This document shows positions 35,732 through 44,369 of a DNA stretch of 64,000 nt, piece by piece. The stretch is from the NCBI RefSeq assembly GCF_003217095.1, contig NZ_QJSR01000001.1:352916-416915 (forward strand), in the 5' to 3' direction. Position 1 is the first letter of the stretch; the number at the start of each line of letters is the position of its first letter. Source of the stretch: Rhizobium sp. PP-CC-3A-592 (GTDB lineage: Bacteria > Pseudomonadota > Alphaproteobacteria > Rhizobiales > Rhizobiaceae). The notes below the pieces were generated by a model that was not told the DNA's origin, did not search any database, and saw only the letters and a program-made list of their open reading frames with translations. The translations under genes were made by a program, and so were the position numbers.

Positions 35732-36250
35732 ATGCACACAGTCCCCACCCTTGAGACAACGCGCCTCATTCTCCGCCCCTATCGCCGCGACGACTTCCCG
35801 GCCTATGCCAGCCTCTTTGCCGATGCGCAGGTCGTGCGCTTCATCGGCGGCGTGCCGTTCTCGCGGGAGCAGGCCTGGACGCGGTTTCTGCGGCAGGTCG
35901 GCATGTGGCATTATTTCGGTTTTGGCTTCTTCGCATTGCAGGACAGGGAGAGCGGCGCCTTCATCGGCGAGGCCGGCTTTCACGACCTGCACCGCGTCAT
36001 CCAGCTCTCACTCGAAGGCACGATGGAGACCGGATGGGCGCTTTCGCCCGCGGCCCATGGCCGGGGCTATGCCACCGAGGCGGTGTCCGCCGCCCTGAAG
36101 TGGAGCGAGCGAACCTATCCCAAGGCCCGCCGCACCTGCCTTATCGATCTCGGCAACATCGCGTCGCTGCGCGTGGCCTCCAAGCTCGGCTTCCGCGAGA
36201 CGGCCCGCACCGTCTATCACGGTGCGCAGGTCGTTCTCTGCGAGAGATAA
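35732..36250 (+). CDS. GNAT family N-acetyltransferase (RimJ/RimL-like)
   Basis: 172 residues. TLETTRLILRPYRRDDFPAY is the RimJ/RimL start, and GWALSPAAHGRGYATEAVSA is the acetyl-CoA loop. LIDLGNIASLRVASKLGF is the conserved C-terminal strand-helix. Substrate unknown; such proteins acetylate ribosomal protein N-termini, antibiotics or small amines. ATG 35732 has AAGGAAGG. It is inserted on the opposite strand between ribH and ribE, splitting the riboflavin genes. Confidence 0.9.
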   Translation: MHTVPTLETTRLILRPYRRDDFPAYASLFADAQVVRFIGGVPFSREQAWTRFLRQVGMWHYFGFGFFALQDRESGAFIGEAGFHDLHRVIQLSLEGTMETGWALSPAAHGRGYATEAVSAALKWSERTYPKARRTCLIDLGNIASLRVASKLGFRETARTVYHGAQVVLCER

Positions 36251-36268
36251 TCGCGTTTTACGACGGCG

Positions 36269-36886
36269 TCAGACGCCCTTTGCCGGGAAGTCGGCCAGCC
36301 GCGCGGCATAGCGCGCCATCGTGTCCACCTCGAAGTTGACGCGGTCGCCGGCCTGCCGGTCGCCCCAGGTGGTGACCTCCAGCGAGTGGCGGATCAGGAG
36401 CACGTCGAATTCCGTGCCATTGACGGCATTGACCGTGAGCGACGTCCCGTCGAGCGCGACGGAGCCCTTGGGCGCGACGAAGCGGGCGAGATGCTCGGGC
36501 GCATTGAGACGGAACCGCGTCGCCTCGCCTTCCGCCTCGACCGACAGAATTTCGGCCGTGCCGTCGATATGGCCGGACACGATATGACCGCCCAGTTCGT
36601 CGCCGATCTTCAGCGCCCGCTCCAGGTTGATGCGCGCGCCGGACGACCAGCCGGCGATCGTCGTCAGCCGCAGCGCCTCTTCCCAGGCTTCCACCTCGAA
36701 CCAGCGTTCGTTGGCGCCTGCCTCCGGCAGCGCCGTCACGGTGAGGCAGACGCCGGAGTGGGAGATGGAGGCGCCGATGTCGATGGTGGCGGGATCATAG
36801 GCGGTCGCGACCCGCAGCCGAACGCCCTCATCGAGCGGCGTCACGCTCTCGACCTTGCCGATATCCGTCACGATGCCAGTGAACAT
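36269..36886 (-). CDS. ribE: riboflavin synthase alpha chain
   Basis: 205 residues, two lumazine-binding repeats. MFTGIVTDIGKVESV and SHSGVCLTVTALPEAG in repeat one, GGHIVSGHIDGTAEIL and VALDGTSLTVNAVNG in repeat two. It converts two lumazines to riboflavin. ATG 36886 shares bases with the ribD stop (TGATG), and GAGAGGACACC lies upstream, so translation is coupled. An upstream extension of the frame (to 37207) lies within ribD and is not real. Confidence 0.96.
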   Translation of the reverse strand: MFTGIVTDIGKVESVTPLDEGVRLRVATAYDPATIDIGASISHSGVCLTVTALPEAGANERWFEVEAWEEALRLTTIAGWSSGARINLERALKIGDELGGHIVSGHIDGTAEILSVEAEGEATRFRLNAPEHLARFVAPKGSVALDGTSLTVNAVNGTEFDVLLIRHSLEVTTWGDRQAGDRVNFEVDTMARYAARLADFPAKGV

Positions 36887-38100
36887 CAGGGTGTCCTCTC
36901 GTAAATATCCAGGTGGTCGGCGCCAAAGGCTTCGCCAGACGTATGCACGAATGCTGCCGGTACAAGACCGGGGCGAACCGGCGATGCAATCCCATCTGCG
37001 CCGATGGTTGGCGATCCCGTGAAAAGCAGGAGGCGATCGACCATATTCACATCGAGGAACGAGGCTGCGGTGCGCGCGCCCCCTTCCACGAGAAGCGAAG
37101 ACAGGCCGCGGCTGGCCAGCGCCGGCAGCAGCAGGTCGAGCCGGCGCGGATCCCATTCGAGCACTTCGACCCCCAGCGCCGACAGGGCATCGGCCCGGGT
37201 CTGCCACCCGTGCGCATCCACATCTCCATCATCCGGCGACAGCACGCCAGCCACCGCTATAACAGGAACTCGGGCGGCCGTGCGGGCGAGCTTGCTGTCG
37301 GGCGAAAGCCGCAGGTTTCCATCGAGCACGATACGAAGCGGCGAGCGATCCTCGAGCCCCGACAACCGCACGGTCAATTCCGGATCGTCGGCGACAGCTG
37401 TGCCGATGCCGACGAGGATGGCATCCGACCGGGCGCGCAGATGCTGCACATAGTTCCGGCTTTCCGGCCCGGTGATCGCGACCTGCCCCCGACGGGGCCC
37501 GAGGGCGCGGGAGCCGATCATGCCGTCGCGCGACACAGCGAGCTTCAGCGTCACATGCGGACGGCCGAGGCGCTTGCGCGTGAGGTAGGCTTCAAGCGCA
37601 CGTTCGCCTCTCGCTTCCAGCACCCCCGTTTCCACGGCAATACCGGCCTCGCGCAGCATGGCGATGCCGCGGCCGGAGACGCGCGTGTCGGGATCCACCA
37701 CCGAGACAACGACACGGGCGATGCCGGCCTTGATCAGGGCGTCGGCGCAGGGTGGGGTATGGCCGTGGTGCGAGCAGGGTTCGAGCGTGACATAGGCAGT
37801 GGCGCCGCGCGCGGCCTCGCCGGCTTGCGCCAGCGCCTGGCTTTCCGCATGCGGCCGCCCGCCGGGAGCGGTGACCGCCGCGGCGATGACGCGCGGCCCC
37901 GCCCCGTCATCCCGCACGATCAGGCAGCCGACCGAGGGGTTGCTGCCGGTGAGACCGAGATGGCCGGCCCCGACCGCGATCGCTTCCGACATCAGCCGGG
38001 CGTCCGCCTCCGCACCGCCGGCCGAGCCGGTTTCCACACCGCTTGAGCCTCTCGCATCAGCAGCGGCGGGATCGGCAGGCGTGTCGTTCGGGAGTGTCAT
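36886..38100 (-). CDS. ribD: bifunctional diaminohydroxyphosphoribosylaminopyrimidine deaminase/reductase
   Basis: 404 residues. The zinc deaminase domain has GGRPHAESQAL and YVTLEPCSHHGHTPPCADAL, with His-Ala-Glu and Pro-Cys-x8-Cys ligands. The reductase domain starts RPHVTLKLAVSRDGMIGS and has ILVGIGTAVADDPELTVR and SLLVEGGARTAASFL. A ~30-residue Ala/Gly-rich N-terminal extension precedes the catalytic start LMSEAIAVGAGHLGLTGSNP. It performs steps two and three of riboflavin synthesis. It lies 16 bases after nrdR. Confidence 0.96.
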   Translation of the reverse strand: MTLPNDTPADPAAADARGSSGVETGSAGGAEADARLMSEAIAVGAGHLGLTGSNPSVGCLIVRDDGAGPRVIAAAVTAPGGRPHAESQALAQAGEAARGATAYVTLEPCSHHGHTPPCADALIKAGIARVVVSVVDPDTRVSGRGIAMLREAGIAVETGVLEARGERALEAYLTRKRLGRPHVTLKLAVSRDGMIGSRALGPRRGQVAITGPESRNYVQHLRARSDAILVGIGTAVADDPELTVRLSGLEDRSPLRIVLDGNLRLSPDSKLARTAARVPVIAVAGVLSPDDGDVDAHGWQTRADALSALGVEVLEWDPRRLDLLLPALASRGLSSLLVEGGARTAASFLDVNMVDRLLLFTGSPTIGADGIASPVRPGLVPAAFVHTSGEAFGADHLDIYERTP

Positions 38101-38116
38101 GTCGGCGGCTTTCCCG

Positions 38117-38590
38117 TCAGGCGCCGGGGTCGCGGGCGATCTTGGCAGAGAGTTCCGCCATCACCTTTTCGAAGTCCTCCGCATGGGAGAAATCGCGATA
38201 GACGGAGGCGTAGCGCACGAAGGCGACGTCATCGAGGCCCTTCAGCGCTTCCAGCACCTGCAGGCCGATTTCCTCCGAGGCGATCTCGCTTTCGCCAGAG
38301 CTTTCCAGCCGCCGGACGATGCCGGACACGGCGCGCTCGATCCGCTCGCGTTCCACCGGCCGCTTGCGCAGCGCGATCTCGAACGAGCGCATCAGCTTTT
38401 CCCGGTCGAAAGGCGCCTTCCGACCGGTCTTCTTCAGCACCATGAGCTCGCGCAGTTGCACGCGCTCGAACGTCGTGAAACGCCCACCGCAATCCGGACA
38501 GATCCGGCGGCGGCGAATGGCCGCGCCGTCTTCCGCAGGTCTGGAATCCTTGACCTGGCTATCTTCCGATCCGCAAAAAGGGCAGCGCAT
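38117..38590 (-). CDS. nrdR: transcriptional repressor NrdR
   Basis: 157 residues. The zinc ribbon is [17 protein letters not shown] and [19 protein letters not shown] with four cysteines, followed by the ATP-cone [20 protein letters not shown]. It represses ribonucleotide reductase genes when dATP is high. The C-terminal [15 protein letters not shown] is standard. It sits between glyA and ribD as in most alphaproteobacteria, twelve bases after glyA. Confidence 0.97.
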   Translation of the reverse strand: MRCPFCGSEDSQVKDSRPAEDGAAIRRRRICPDCGGRFTTFERVQLRELMVLKKTGRKAPFDREKLMRSFEIALRKRPVERERIERAVSGIVRRLESSGESEIASEEIGLQVLEALKGLDDVAFVRYASVYRDFSHAEDFEKVMAELSAKIARDPGA

Positions 38591-38602
38591 GCCGTGCCAG
38601 CC

Positions 38603-39901
38603 TTACAGGTAGCCGTACATCGGGAAGCGGCCCGTCAGGCCTAAGACCTTCTCGCGCACGCCGGCCTCCACCACCGCGTTACCCTCGTCAGAGTTGGCGA
38701 CCTTCAGGCCGTCGAGCGTCTCGACGATCAGGTTGCCGATCTCGCGGAACTCGGCTTCCTTGAAACCGCGCGTCGTGCCGGCCGGAGTGCCCAGGCGCAC
38801 GCCGGATGTGACGAAGGGCTTTTCCGGATCGAAGGGGATGCCGTTCTTGTTGCAGGTGATGTAGGCGCGGCCGAGCGCGGCTTCCGCCCGCTTGCCCGTC
38901 GCGTTCTTCTTGCGAAGATCGACCAGCATCAGGTGGTTATCGGTGCCGCCGGAGACGATGTCGAGACCGCCATCGACCAGAGTCTGCGAGAGCGCCTTGG
39001 CGTTCTTGACGATCTGCGCCGCGTAGTCCTTGAACTCGGGCTTCAGCGCCTCGCCGAAGGCGACCGCCTTCGCCGCGATGACGTGCATCAGCGGGCCGCC
39101 TTGCAAGCCGGGGAAGACAGCCGAATTGAACTTCTTCGCCAGATCCTCGTCGTTCGTCAGGATCATGCCACCGCGGGGCCCGCGCAGCGACTTGTGCGTC
39201 GTCGTGGTGGCGACGTGGCAATGCGGGAACGGCGACGGGTGCTGGCCACCGGCAACCAGACCGGCAATGTGTGCCATATCGACCATCAGCCACGCGCCGA
39301 CCTCGTCGGCGATCTCGCGGAAGCGCTTCCAGTCCCAGATGCGGGAATAGGCGGTGCCGCCGGCGATGATCAGCTTCGGCTTGTGCTTGCGCGCGCTCTC
39401 GGCCACCGCATCCATGTCGAGCAGATGGTCTTCCTCGCGCACGCCGTAGGAGACGACGTTGAACCACTTGCCGGACATGTTGACCGGCGACCCGTGCGTC
39501 AGGTGTCCACCGGAGTTGAGATCGAGACCCATGAAGGTATCACCCGGCTGCAGCAGCGCCAGGAACACGGCCTGGTTCATCTGCGAACCGGAATTGGGCT
39601 GCACATTGGCGAAGTTGACGCCGAACAGCTGCTTGGCGCGGTCGATCGCGAGTTCCTCGGCGATATCGACGAACTGGCAGCCGCCGTAATAGCGCTTGCC
39701 CGGATAGCCCTCGGCATATTTGTTGGTCATGATCGAGCCCTGGGCTTCGAGCACGGCGCGCGAGACGATGTTTTCGGAGGCGATCAGCTCGATCTCATGG
39801 CGCTGGCGACCCAGCTCCTTCTCGATCGCACCGAAAATATCCGGATCGCTATCGGCGAGAGACCGGTTGAAGAAGACGTCGTTGGCGGCTGCATCGCTCA
39901 T
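38603..39901 (-). CDS. glyA: serine hydroxymethyltransferase
   Basis: 432 residues. [56 protein letters not shown] and [16 protein letters not shown], with the PLP lysine in T-H-K-S. It interconverts serine and glycine while charging tetrahydrofolate. ATG 39901 has AGGAG eight bases upstream; a nine-codon upstream extension is possible but less likely. It is the first gene of the glyA-nrdR-ribD-ribE operon. Confidence 0.97.
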   Translation of the reverse strand: MSDAAANDVFFNRSLADSDPDIFGAIEKELGRQRHEIELIASENIVSRAVLEAQGSIMTNKYAEGYPGKRYYGGCQFVDIAEELAIDRAKQLFGVNFANVQPNSGSQMNQAVFLALLQPGDTFMGLDLNSGGHLTHGSPVNMSGKWFNVVSYGVREEDHLLDMDAVAESARKHKPKLIIAGGTAYSRIWDWKRFREIADEVGAWLMVDMAHIAGLVAGGQHPSPFPHCHVATTTTHKSLRGPRGGMILTNDEDLAKKFNSAVFPGLQGGPLMHVIAAKAVAFGEALKPEFKDYAAQIVKNAKALSQTLVDGGLDIVSGGTDNHLMLVDLRKKNATGKRAEAALGRAYITCNKNGIPFDPEKPFVTSGVRLGTPAGTTRGFKEAEFREIGNLIVETLDGLKVANSDEGNAVVEAGVREKVLGLTGRFPMYGYL

Positions 39902-40030
39902 GATCAGGCTCCTGTAGGGCGGTGGCACGGTGTTTATCTCCCTCGCATGCCAAGGGCAACCCGCGCCCCGCGTTTTGCGCCATTTGCCGCGGCGTCTGCG
40001 CTGTGGTGGGGAGGTCGTGTGATATCCGTG

Positions 40031-40225
40031 TCAGAACGCCTTTGGCAGGCCCGCCTGTTTCAACGTCTCGTTGGCCGTGTGACGGGATTTGACGCCGTGA
40101 TCGACGGTGAAATAGCGCTTTGTGATTGGGCTGAACCAGATTTCATGATCGCCCTTTCCGGCACGGTGAAAGTGACAACCGGCGGCCGCCAGCATTGCCT
40201 TGAGATCCCGGAGATAGCCGCCCAT
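40031..40225 (-). CDS. HicA-type toxin
   Basis: 64 residues. LRDLKAMLAAAGCHFHRAGK followed by GDHEIWFSPITKR and VDHGVKSRHTANETLKQAGL is the HicA double-stranded RNA-binding fold; His in G-D-H is the catalytic residue. HicA cleaves mRNA. Its ATG overlaps the stop of the upstream DUF1902 gene (TGATG). The order antitoxin-toxin is reversed from classic hicAB, as seen in rhizobial DUF1902 pairs. Confidence 0.9.
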   Translation of the reverse strand: MGGYLRDLKAMLAAAGCHFHRAGKGDHEIWFSPITKRYFTVDHGVKSRHTANETLKQAGLPKAF

Positions 40226-40467
40226 CAGTAGAACGGGTTCGGTATCTTCGCGACATGCTCCGCCATGATGTGCACCGGTATCTCCGGCAGATCGGACGGC
40301 GAGCCGTTGAGTTCGATCAGGTCGGCAACGGCACTCAAAACTTTCGTTTCAAGCTCTTCGACCGAACCCGCCTCAACGGCCAGTCCATCGATATCGCTGC
40401 TCGTGGCAACCCAGACAGATGCCTCCTCGTCCCACAATGCCCGAACCAGGATCGACATTGCCTTCAT
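40225..40467 (-). CDS. DUF1902 (HicB-like) antitoxin
   Basis: 80 residues. SILVRALWDEEASVWVATSS followed by IDGLAVEAGSVEELETKVLS is the DUF1902 pattern, a partial HicB fold without the C-terminal DNA-binding helix or ribbon. It should bind the HicA toxin encoded just downstream. AAGGAGAAACGCGG precedes ATG 40467. Without a DNA-binding domain, autoregulation is less certain here. Confidence 0.88.
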   Translation of the reverse strand: MKAMSILVRALWDEEASVWVATSSDIDGLAVEAGSVEELETKVLSAVADLIELNGSPSDLPEIPVHIMAEHVAKIPNPFY

Positions 40468-40534
40468 CCGCGTTTCTCCTTGATGTGCTTTCGCAAGTAT
40501 GCATGAAGCCGTGGCGGTTCAACAGCGCCGCCCA

Positions 40535-40569
40535 CAAACAAAAACAGCCGCGCTCCCAAGAAGCGCGGC
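40535..40569 (-). terminator. terminator after the L,D-transpeptidase gene
   Basis: On the minus strand GCCGCGCT and AGCGCGGC form an 8-bp stem (40547-40569) with a seven-base loop, followed by TGTTTTTGTTT. It lies 28 bases after the ldtP stop. Confidence 0.85.
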
Positions 40570-40596
40570 CGCCGAAATTCATCTCACCATCAAACC

Positions 40597-41919
40597 CTAC
40601 TGCGCGATGCCGCCGTCCAGGCCGCCGGTGACCGGCTCGATGCCGGCGGTCGTCTGGAGCGCCAGTTCCTGTTCGCCATCCATCTGGTAGATGTCGTCGC
40701 GGAACTGGACGACACCGTCCTTGGCGGCCCAGGCGGTGATGTACTTGAAGTAAACCGGCACTTCGACCGCGAGCTTGATCGGGTTGTTCTGACCCGAACG
40801 GATGGTCGCCTCGATCTGCTGGCGGGTCCAGCCGGGGGTGTCCCGCAGGAGCCAGGTCGTGAGGTCGCGCACGTTCTGCACGCGCACGCAGCCGGAGCTT
40901 TCGAAGCGGGCGAGCTTGTTGAACAGGCCCTGCGACGGCGTGTCGTGCATGTATTCGTTGTTCGGGTTGTGGAAGTTGATCTTGGTCGATGCCATGGCGT
41001 TGATCTTGCCCGGGTCCTGGCGGAACGTCAGGTTCGGCGCCTTCTCGGCGTTCCAGTCGATCGTTTCCGGCGAGACCTCGTTGCCCTGCCCGTCGATCAG
41101 GCGGATGGCGTTCTTTTTGAGATATTCCGGGTCCTTGCGCATCAAGGGCACGATGTCCTTCTCGACGATCGAGCGCGGTGCCGTCCAGTACGGGTTGAGG
41201 ATGACCTCGTAGATCTTCGAATTGATGATGTGCGTCGGGCGCGACAGGCGGCCGACGATGGCCGTGTGGCGCTGCACGACGCGGCCGTTTTCCACCGCCT
41301 CGATATAGGCCGCGGGAATGTTGACCACGACGTGGCGCATGCCCAGATCGCCCGACATGGACTGCAGGCGCACGAGATTGGTGTTCAGCTGCTGCAGGCG
41401 CACATTGGCCGAGATATTCAGAGCCTTCAGCGAGTATTCGCCGAGAACGCCATCCGGCGGCAGGCCGTGGCGGGCCTGGAAGCGCTTGACCGCGCCATCG
41501 ACATAGCTGTCGAAGCTGTCGGACATGCCGGACGACTGATCGAGATCGCCGGCGGCGATCAGGTGTTGGCGCAGTGCCCGCACCGACGGGTCGGAAACGC
41601 CGAGTTCCAGACGCTGCGACGGATTGACCTCGGGCCAGCCGCCGGCCGACACGATCCGCTGATACTGGCCGATCGCCGTCTGCGTGTTGTAGATGGTCTC
41701 CATGCTGAAGATCGGATTGTTCGACGAGACCGCCAGCGCCGTGCGCGAAGCCTGTGCGTCGAACTGATCGTCCCACACGCCGCGGCGCGGCGCGTTGATG
41801 ATGTCCACAAGCGCGTCCTGCGCGAACGCACCACCGGCCCAGGCTGCCGCGCCGAGCGTGGCGGCGGAGCGCAGGAAGGCGCGGCGGCTATGAGCATCGA
41901 TTCCGTTTTTCTTCGACAT
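40597..41919 (-). CDS. ldtP: L,D-transpeptidase (YcbB/YkuD type), Tat-exported
   Basis: 440 residues. A Tat signal with SRRAFLRSAATLG is followed by a peptidoglycan-binding domain (AVKRFQARHGLPPDGVLGEY) and a YkuD domain. The active site is MHDTPSQGLFNKLARFESSG then CVRV, with Cys344, the H-x14-17-S-x-G-C motif. It would make 3-3 cross-links in peptidoglycan. The start is ATG 41919 (GGTAGGG upstream) or ATG 41931. The gene is next to ldtR, as in Liberibacter and Sinorhizobium, where LdtR is reported to activate ldtP. I infer the name from that arrangement. Confidence 0.9.
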   Translation of the reverse strand: MSKKNGIDAHSRRAFLRSAATLGAAAWAGGAFAQDALVDIINAPRRGVWDDQFDAQASRTALAVSSNNPIFSMETIYNTQTAIGQYQRIVSAGGWPEVNPSQRLELGVSDPSVRALRQHLIAAGDLDQSSGMSDSFDSYVDGAVKRFQARHGLPPDGVLGEYSLKALNISANVRLQQLNTNLVRLQSMSGDLGMRHVVVNIPAAYIEAVENGRVVQRHTAIVGRLSRPTHIINSKIYEVILNPYWTAPRSIVEKDIVPLMRKDPEYLKKNAIRLIDGQGNEVSPETIDWNAEKAPNLTFRQDPGKINAMASTKINFHNPNNEYMHDTPSQGLFNKLARFESSGCVRVQNVRDLTTWLLRDTPGWTRQQIEATIRSGQNNPIKLAVEVPVYFKYITAWAAKDGVVQFRDDIYQMDGEQELALQTTAGIEPVTGGLDGGIAQ

Positions 41920-42419
41920 GATCCCTACCATCAGATGCTGCGAGGCAAATTTCGCCTTCAGCGCTATCACGATTACGGTTAACAAAGGCAAACCTGCCCG
42001 GAGCGGAGTGGCGCTTCGGCGGATGAAGGGGCCTCGAAGACCCCGCGACTGCGGGCGCGCCAGCGCCGAAAACCGCTTCACCGACCCCACATTCCGGGCC
42101 GGTTTTTCAGCATTTTACGTCCCATACCAATATGGCCAAACGGTGTCACACAACCAGCGGGAAAGCGCGCGGAAATACCGGGAGACAAGGCACTGCGTCC
42201 TTCCTGCAACAGCCCCACCGGCCTTGATTTCCGGGCCGGATCGGTCCTCGTCGCAGCTCTGACAGGCGACATCCTCAAGCCCGGATCACGACCGTTGACA
42301 ACATCGTGACGGTGCACGTTGCGGCTGCGATCTCCGGCTGTCGCTTCCGGCGGACATGCGAAAGGCCGGACGCCATCCCGCGCCCGGCCTTTTCAAGGAG
42401 GATCGTTATCCGCCGAGCC
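41920..42419. promoter_or_regulatory. ldtP upstream region between ldtP and ldtR
   Basis: 500 bases with no convincing gene. The ldtP promoter may be GTGACA-N17-TATGGG on the minus strand near 42120-42150. It overlaps an inverted repeat CCATA-CCAA-TATGG at 42122-42135, a candidate LdtR site. Frames in this region are shadows. Confidence 0.45.
42361..42393 (-). terminator. terminator after ldtR
   Basis: GGCCGGACGC (42364-42373) pairs with GCGCCCGGCC (42380-42389) with one G-T pair, flanked by AAA and TTTT. On the minus strand it follows the ldtR stop by 27 bases. The T-run is short (TTTCG), so it may be weak. Confidence 0.75.
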
Positions 42420-42944
42420 TTACATGCGATAGGCGATCGAGTCGTTCCAGAAGCGGTCGAGGCGCTGGAGCAGCTTGTTCATCTGGCCAAATTCGTCGGT
42501 GCCGATGCCGCCGACCTTGTGGATCGAGCCGATGTGGCGCTCATAGAGCTTGGCGACCGTCTCGGCGATGCCTTGGCCGTCTTCCGTCAGGCTGATGCGG
42601 ACCGAGCGACGGTCGATGCGCGAGCGCTGGTGGTTGATGAAGCCGAGGTCGACCAGCTTCTTGACGTTGTAGGAGACGTTGGAGCCGAGGTAGTAGCCCC
42701 GCGAGCGCAGCTCGCCGGCCGTCAGTTCCGAGTTGCCGATGTTGAAGAGGAGAAGCGCCTGAACGGCGTTGACGTCGCTGCGGCCCTGCCGGTCGAATTC
42801 GTCCTTGATCACGTCGAGCAGGCGACGGTGCAGGCGCTCGACGAGGTGGAGCGATTCCATGTACAGGGAGCGGATCGCATCTTCCTGCGGGTCTTTGTGA
42901 GCAACGGTGTTGGCGGGAGCCTGTGCCTTGAGCTTGGTGTTCAT
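42420..42944 (-). CDS. ldtR: LdtR, MarR-family transcriptional regulator
   Basis: 174 residues. AVQALLLFNIGNSELTAGEL, RGYYLGSNVSYNVKKLVDLG (recognition helix) and INHQRSRIDRRSVRISLTED (wing) are MarR features; DRRSVRISLTEDGQGIAETV completes it. It matches the alphaproteobacterial LdtR group, known to regulate L,D-transpeptidase and osmotic tolerance in Liberibacter. Upstream is an AT-rich promoter region with the palindrome ATACGTAT (43011-43018), perhaps an autoregulatory site. The start has GAGAGAGACC upstream. Confidence 0.92.
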   Translation of the reverse strand: MNTKLKAQAPANTVAHKDPQEDAIRSLYMESLHLVERLHRRLLDVIKDEFDRQGRSDVNAVQALLLFNIGNSELTAGELRSRGYYLGSNVSYNVKKLVDLGFINHQRSRIDRRSVRISLTEDGQGIAETVAKLYERHIGSIHKVGGIGTDEFGQMNKLLQRLDRFWNDSIAYRM

Positions 42945-43074
42945 GATGACGGTCTCTCTCTGTTTTGGTGGCGGTGGTTATGTTTTCCCGCCTTGAGGGA
43001 GACACTATCGAATACGTATAAAATTCTACTTAAACCGCAGCCTTAACATGAGCTTACGATTCACGTGACCTGTG

Positions 43075-43524
43075 TCAGGGTGAATCAAATCTTGCGACAC
43101 GCCCTTGGCGCATGCGCTGGTAGAGGATGACACCGCGGAAAGCGACGAAGATCAGAGCCGCCCCGCCATGCAGCACAAGGATCAGCGGCTTGGTGCCGAA
43201 GAGGTCGGGATAGAAGCCGAACATGACGATTTCGGTCGCCGCCGCCACGACCCAGATGACCGGTCCCCAGGACACCAGAAGCCACAAGCCCAGCGCCGCG
43301 ACGGGATAGGCAACCGCGAGCGTCGCCGCCGCCACGCGCCACGGCACGGTCAGGAGATCGAACCGGCCGGACCCGTTGAAGGAATAGCCGATCAGCAGCG
43401 CCCAGTAGTTCAGGCCGAACCAGAAGCACGAAATCGCCACCAGCCGCAGGAAGACGCCGAACAGCGTCTCCGTCAGCGAGACCTTGGGGACATGGACAGA
43501 ATCATGGGACATGGCGGCGACCAT
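43075..43524 (-). CDS. DUF6163 family membrane protein
   Basis: About 149 residues with four predicted membrane helices: LFGVFLRLVAISCFWFGLNY, VAAATLAVAYPVAALGLWLL, WVVAAATEIVMFGFYPDLFG and ALIFVAFRGVILYQRM. This is the alphaproteobacterial DUF6163 pattern, with R-F-D-L-L-T-V-P-W-R between helices one and two. No function is known. The start is unsure (ATG 43524 or ATG 43512); neither has a good ribosome binding site. The ParE-type gene upstream overlaps its start by about 20 bases on the same strand. Confidence 0.8.
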   Translation of the reverse strand: MVAAMSHDSVHVPKVSLTETLFGVFLRLVAISCFWFGLNYWALLIGYSFNGSGRFDLLTVPWRVAAATLAVAYPVAALGLWLLVSWGPVIWVVAAATEIVMFGFYPDLFGTKPLILVLHGGAALIFVAFRGVILYQRMRQGRVARFDSP

Positions 43525-43879
43525 AAGGGTGGATGGTGACAACCGCTAGGCTGGGATGGGAGCCCGTGGCAACGTGATCGATCATCAGGTCTGGCGAGGC
43601 ATTGGCGGCAGGATTGCGGGAACCATGCCGCACGGCATGAATGACGATCTCGGCCTCGGTGATCTCGTAGAAAATCAGGTAGGGATAAGGCAACGCGATC
43701 AAACGACGAATCGTGGGATCTTGCGTACGGGCGCCGGCGAAAGGCTGATCCTGAAGCTGCTCGATCAAGGTCTTGATACGCTGCATGACCCGACGCGCGC
43801 CTTGCGGTGAACGCGCACCGATATAGGCGGCAACGTTCTCGAGGTCGATCATCGCCAATCTGGTGTAGCGAAGCCTCAC
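43502..43879 (-). CDS. type II toxin, RelE/ParE family
   Basis: 125 residues, longer than usual (~100). RYTRLAMIDLENVAAYIGAR, GARRVMQRIKTLIEQLQDQP and IRRLIALPYPYLIFYEITEA are ParE motifs. The last ~25 residues after RHGSRNP are not ParE sequence and overlap the start of the DUF6163 gene, suggesting loss of the original stop or read-through into neighbouring DNA. It is coupled to its antitoxin (ATGA overlap). ParE toxins poison DNA gyrase. Confidence 0.88.
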   Translation of the reverse strand: MRLRYTRLAMIDLENVAAYIGARSPQGARRVMQRIKTLIEQLQDQPFAGARTQDPTIRRLIALPYPYLIFYEITEAEIVIHAVRHGSRNPAANASPDLMIDHVATGSHPSLAVVTIHPYGRRHVP

Positions 43880-44103
43880 AGACCGTGGGCAGCCCAGATA
43901 AGGCGCATGTCCTCGTCGGTTGCAAACTCTCCGCGGGCGGCTGCGCTTTTGGAAACGGCAATCGCTGCAAGCTCCCCCGCGCTCAATGGAACCGGCTCCG
44001 ACTCCTCGCGGGCGAGGATCAGCATCGTGCGAGCGATCTCGTCCTGGACGACGGCAGGAAGAGCGCGGGCGGCCTCAACGGCTTTTTCTAGGAGCTCGGT
44101 CAT
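43876..44103 (-). CDS. antitoxin of the ParE-type module
   Basis: 75 residues. MTELLEKAVEAARALPAVVQ, DEIARTMLILAREESEPVPL and SAGELAAIAVSKSAAARGEF fit the small antitoxins found with rhizobial ParE toxins; the S-x-x-E-x-A-A-I-x-x-S segment is typical. There is no obvious ribbon-helix-helix. It overlaps the toxin start by four bases. Divergent from hemB across 266 bases that hold both promoters. Confidence 0.85.
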   Translation of the reverse strand: MTELLEKAVEAARALPAVVQDEIARTMLILAREESEPVPLSAGELAAIAVSKSAAARGEFATDEDMRLIWAAHGL

Positions 44104-44369
44104 GCCCCATTATGCAGGAAATACCGGCGCGGAAAAGCGGGCTCTCTCAAAATCTAAGATCTCTTGCTGAGGTCTTGGGTGCGACAGACCTGTCACCGAT
44201 CGTCGGGTTGCGTCATGCTCCCTCAGTCGGACGCGCCAACACGCGCTTTATAGGCAGAACCAGGACGAGACGCCGCACCTGGGATGTTTTGCCTCCCTGC
44301 CCCATCGTGATAAATGTTCCCCAACTGCTGCATGGCGCGCGCTCGCGCAATTCCCGAAAGACACCCCTC

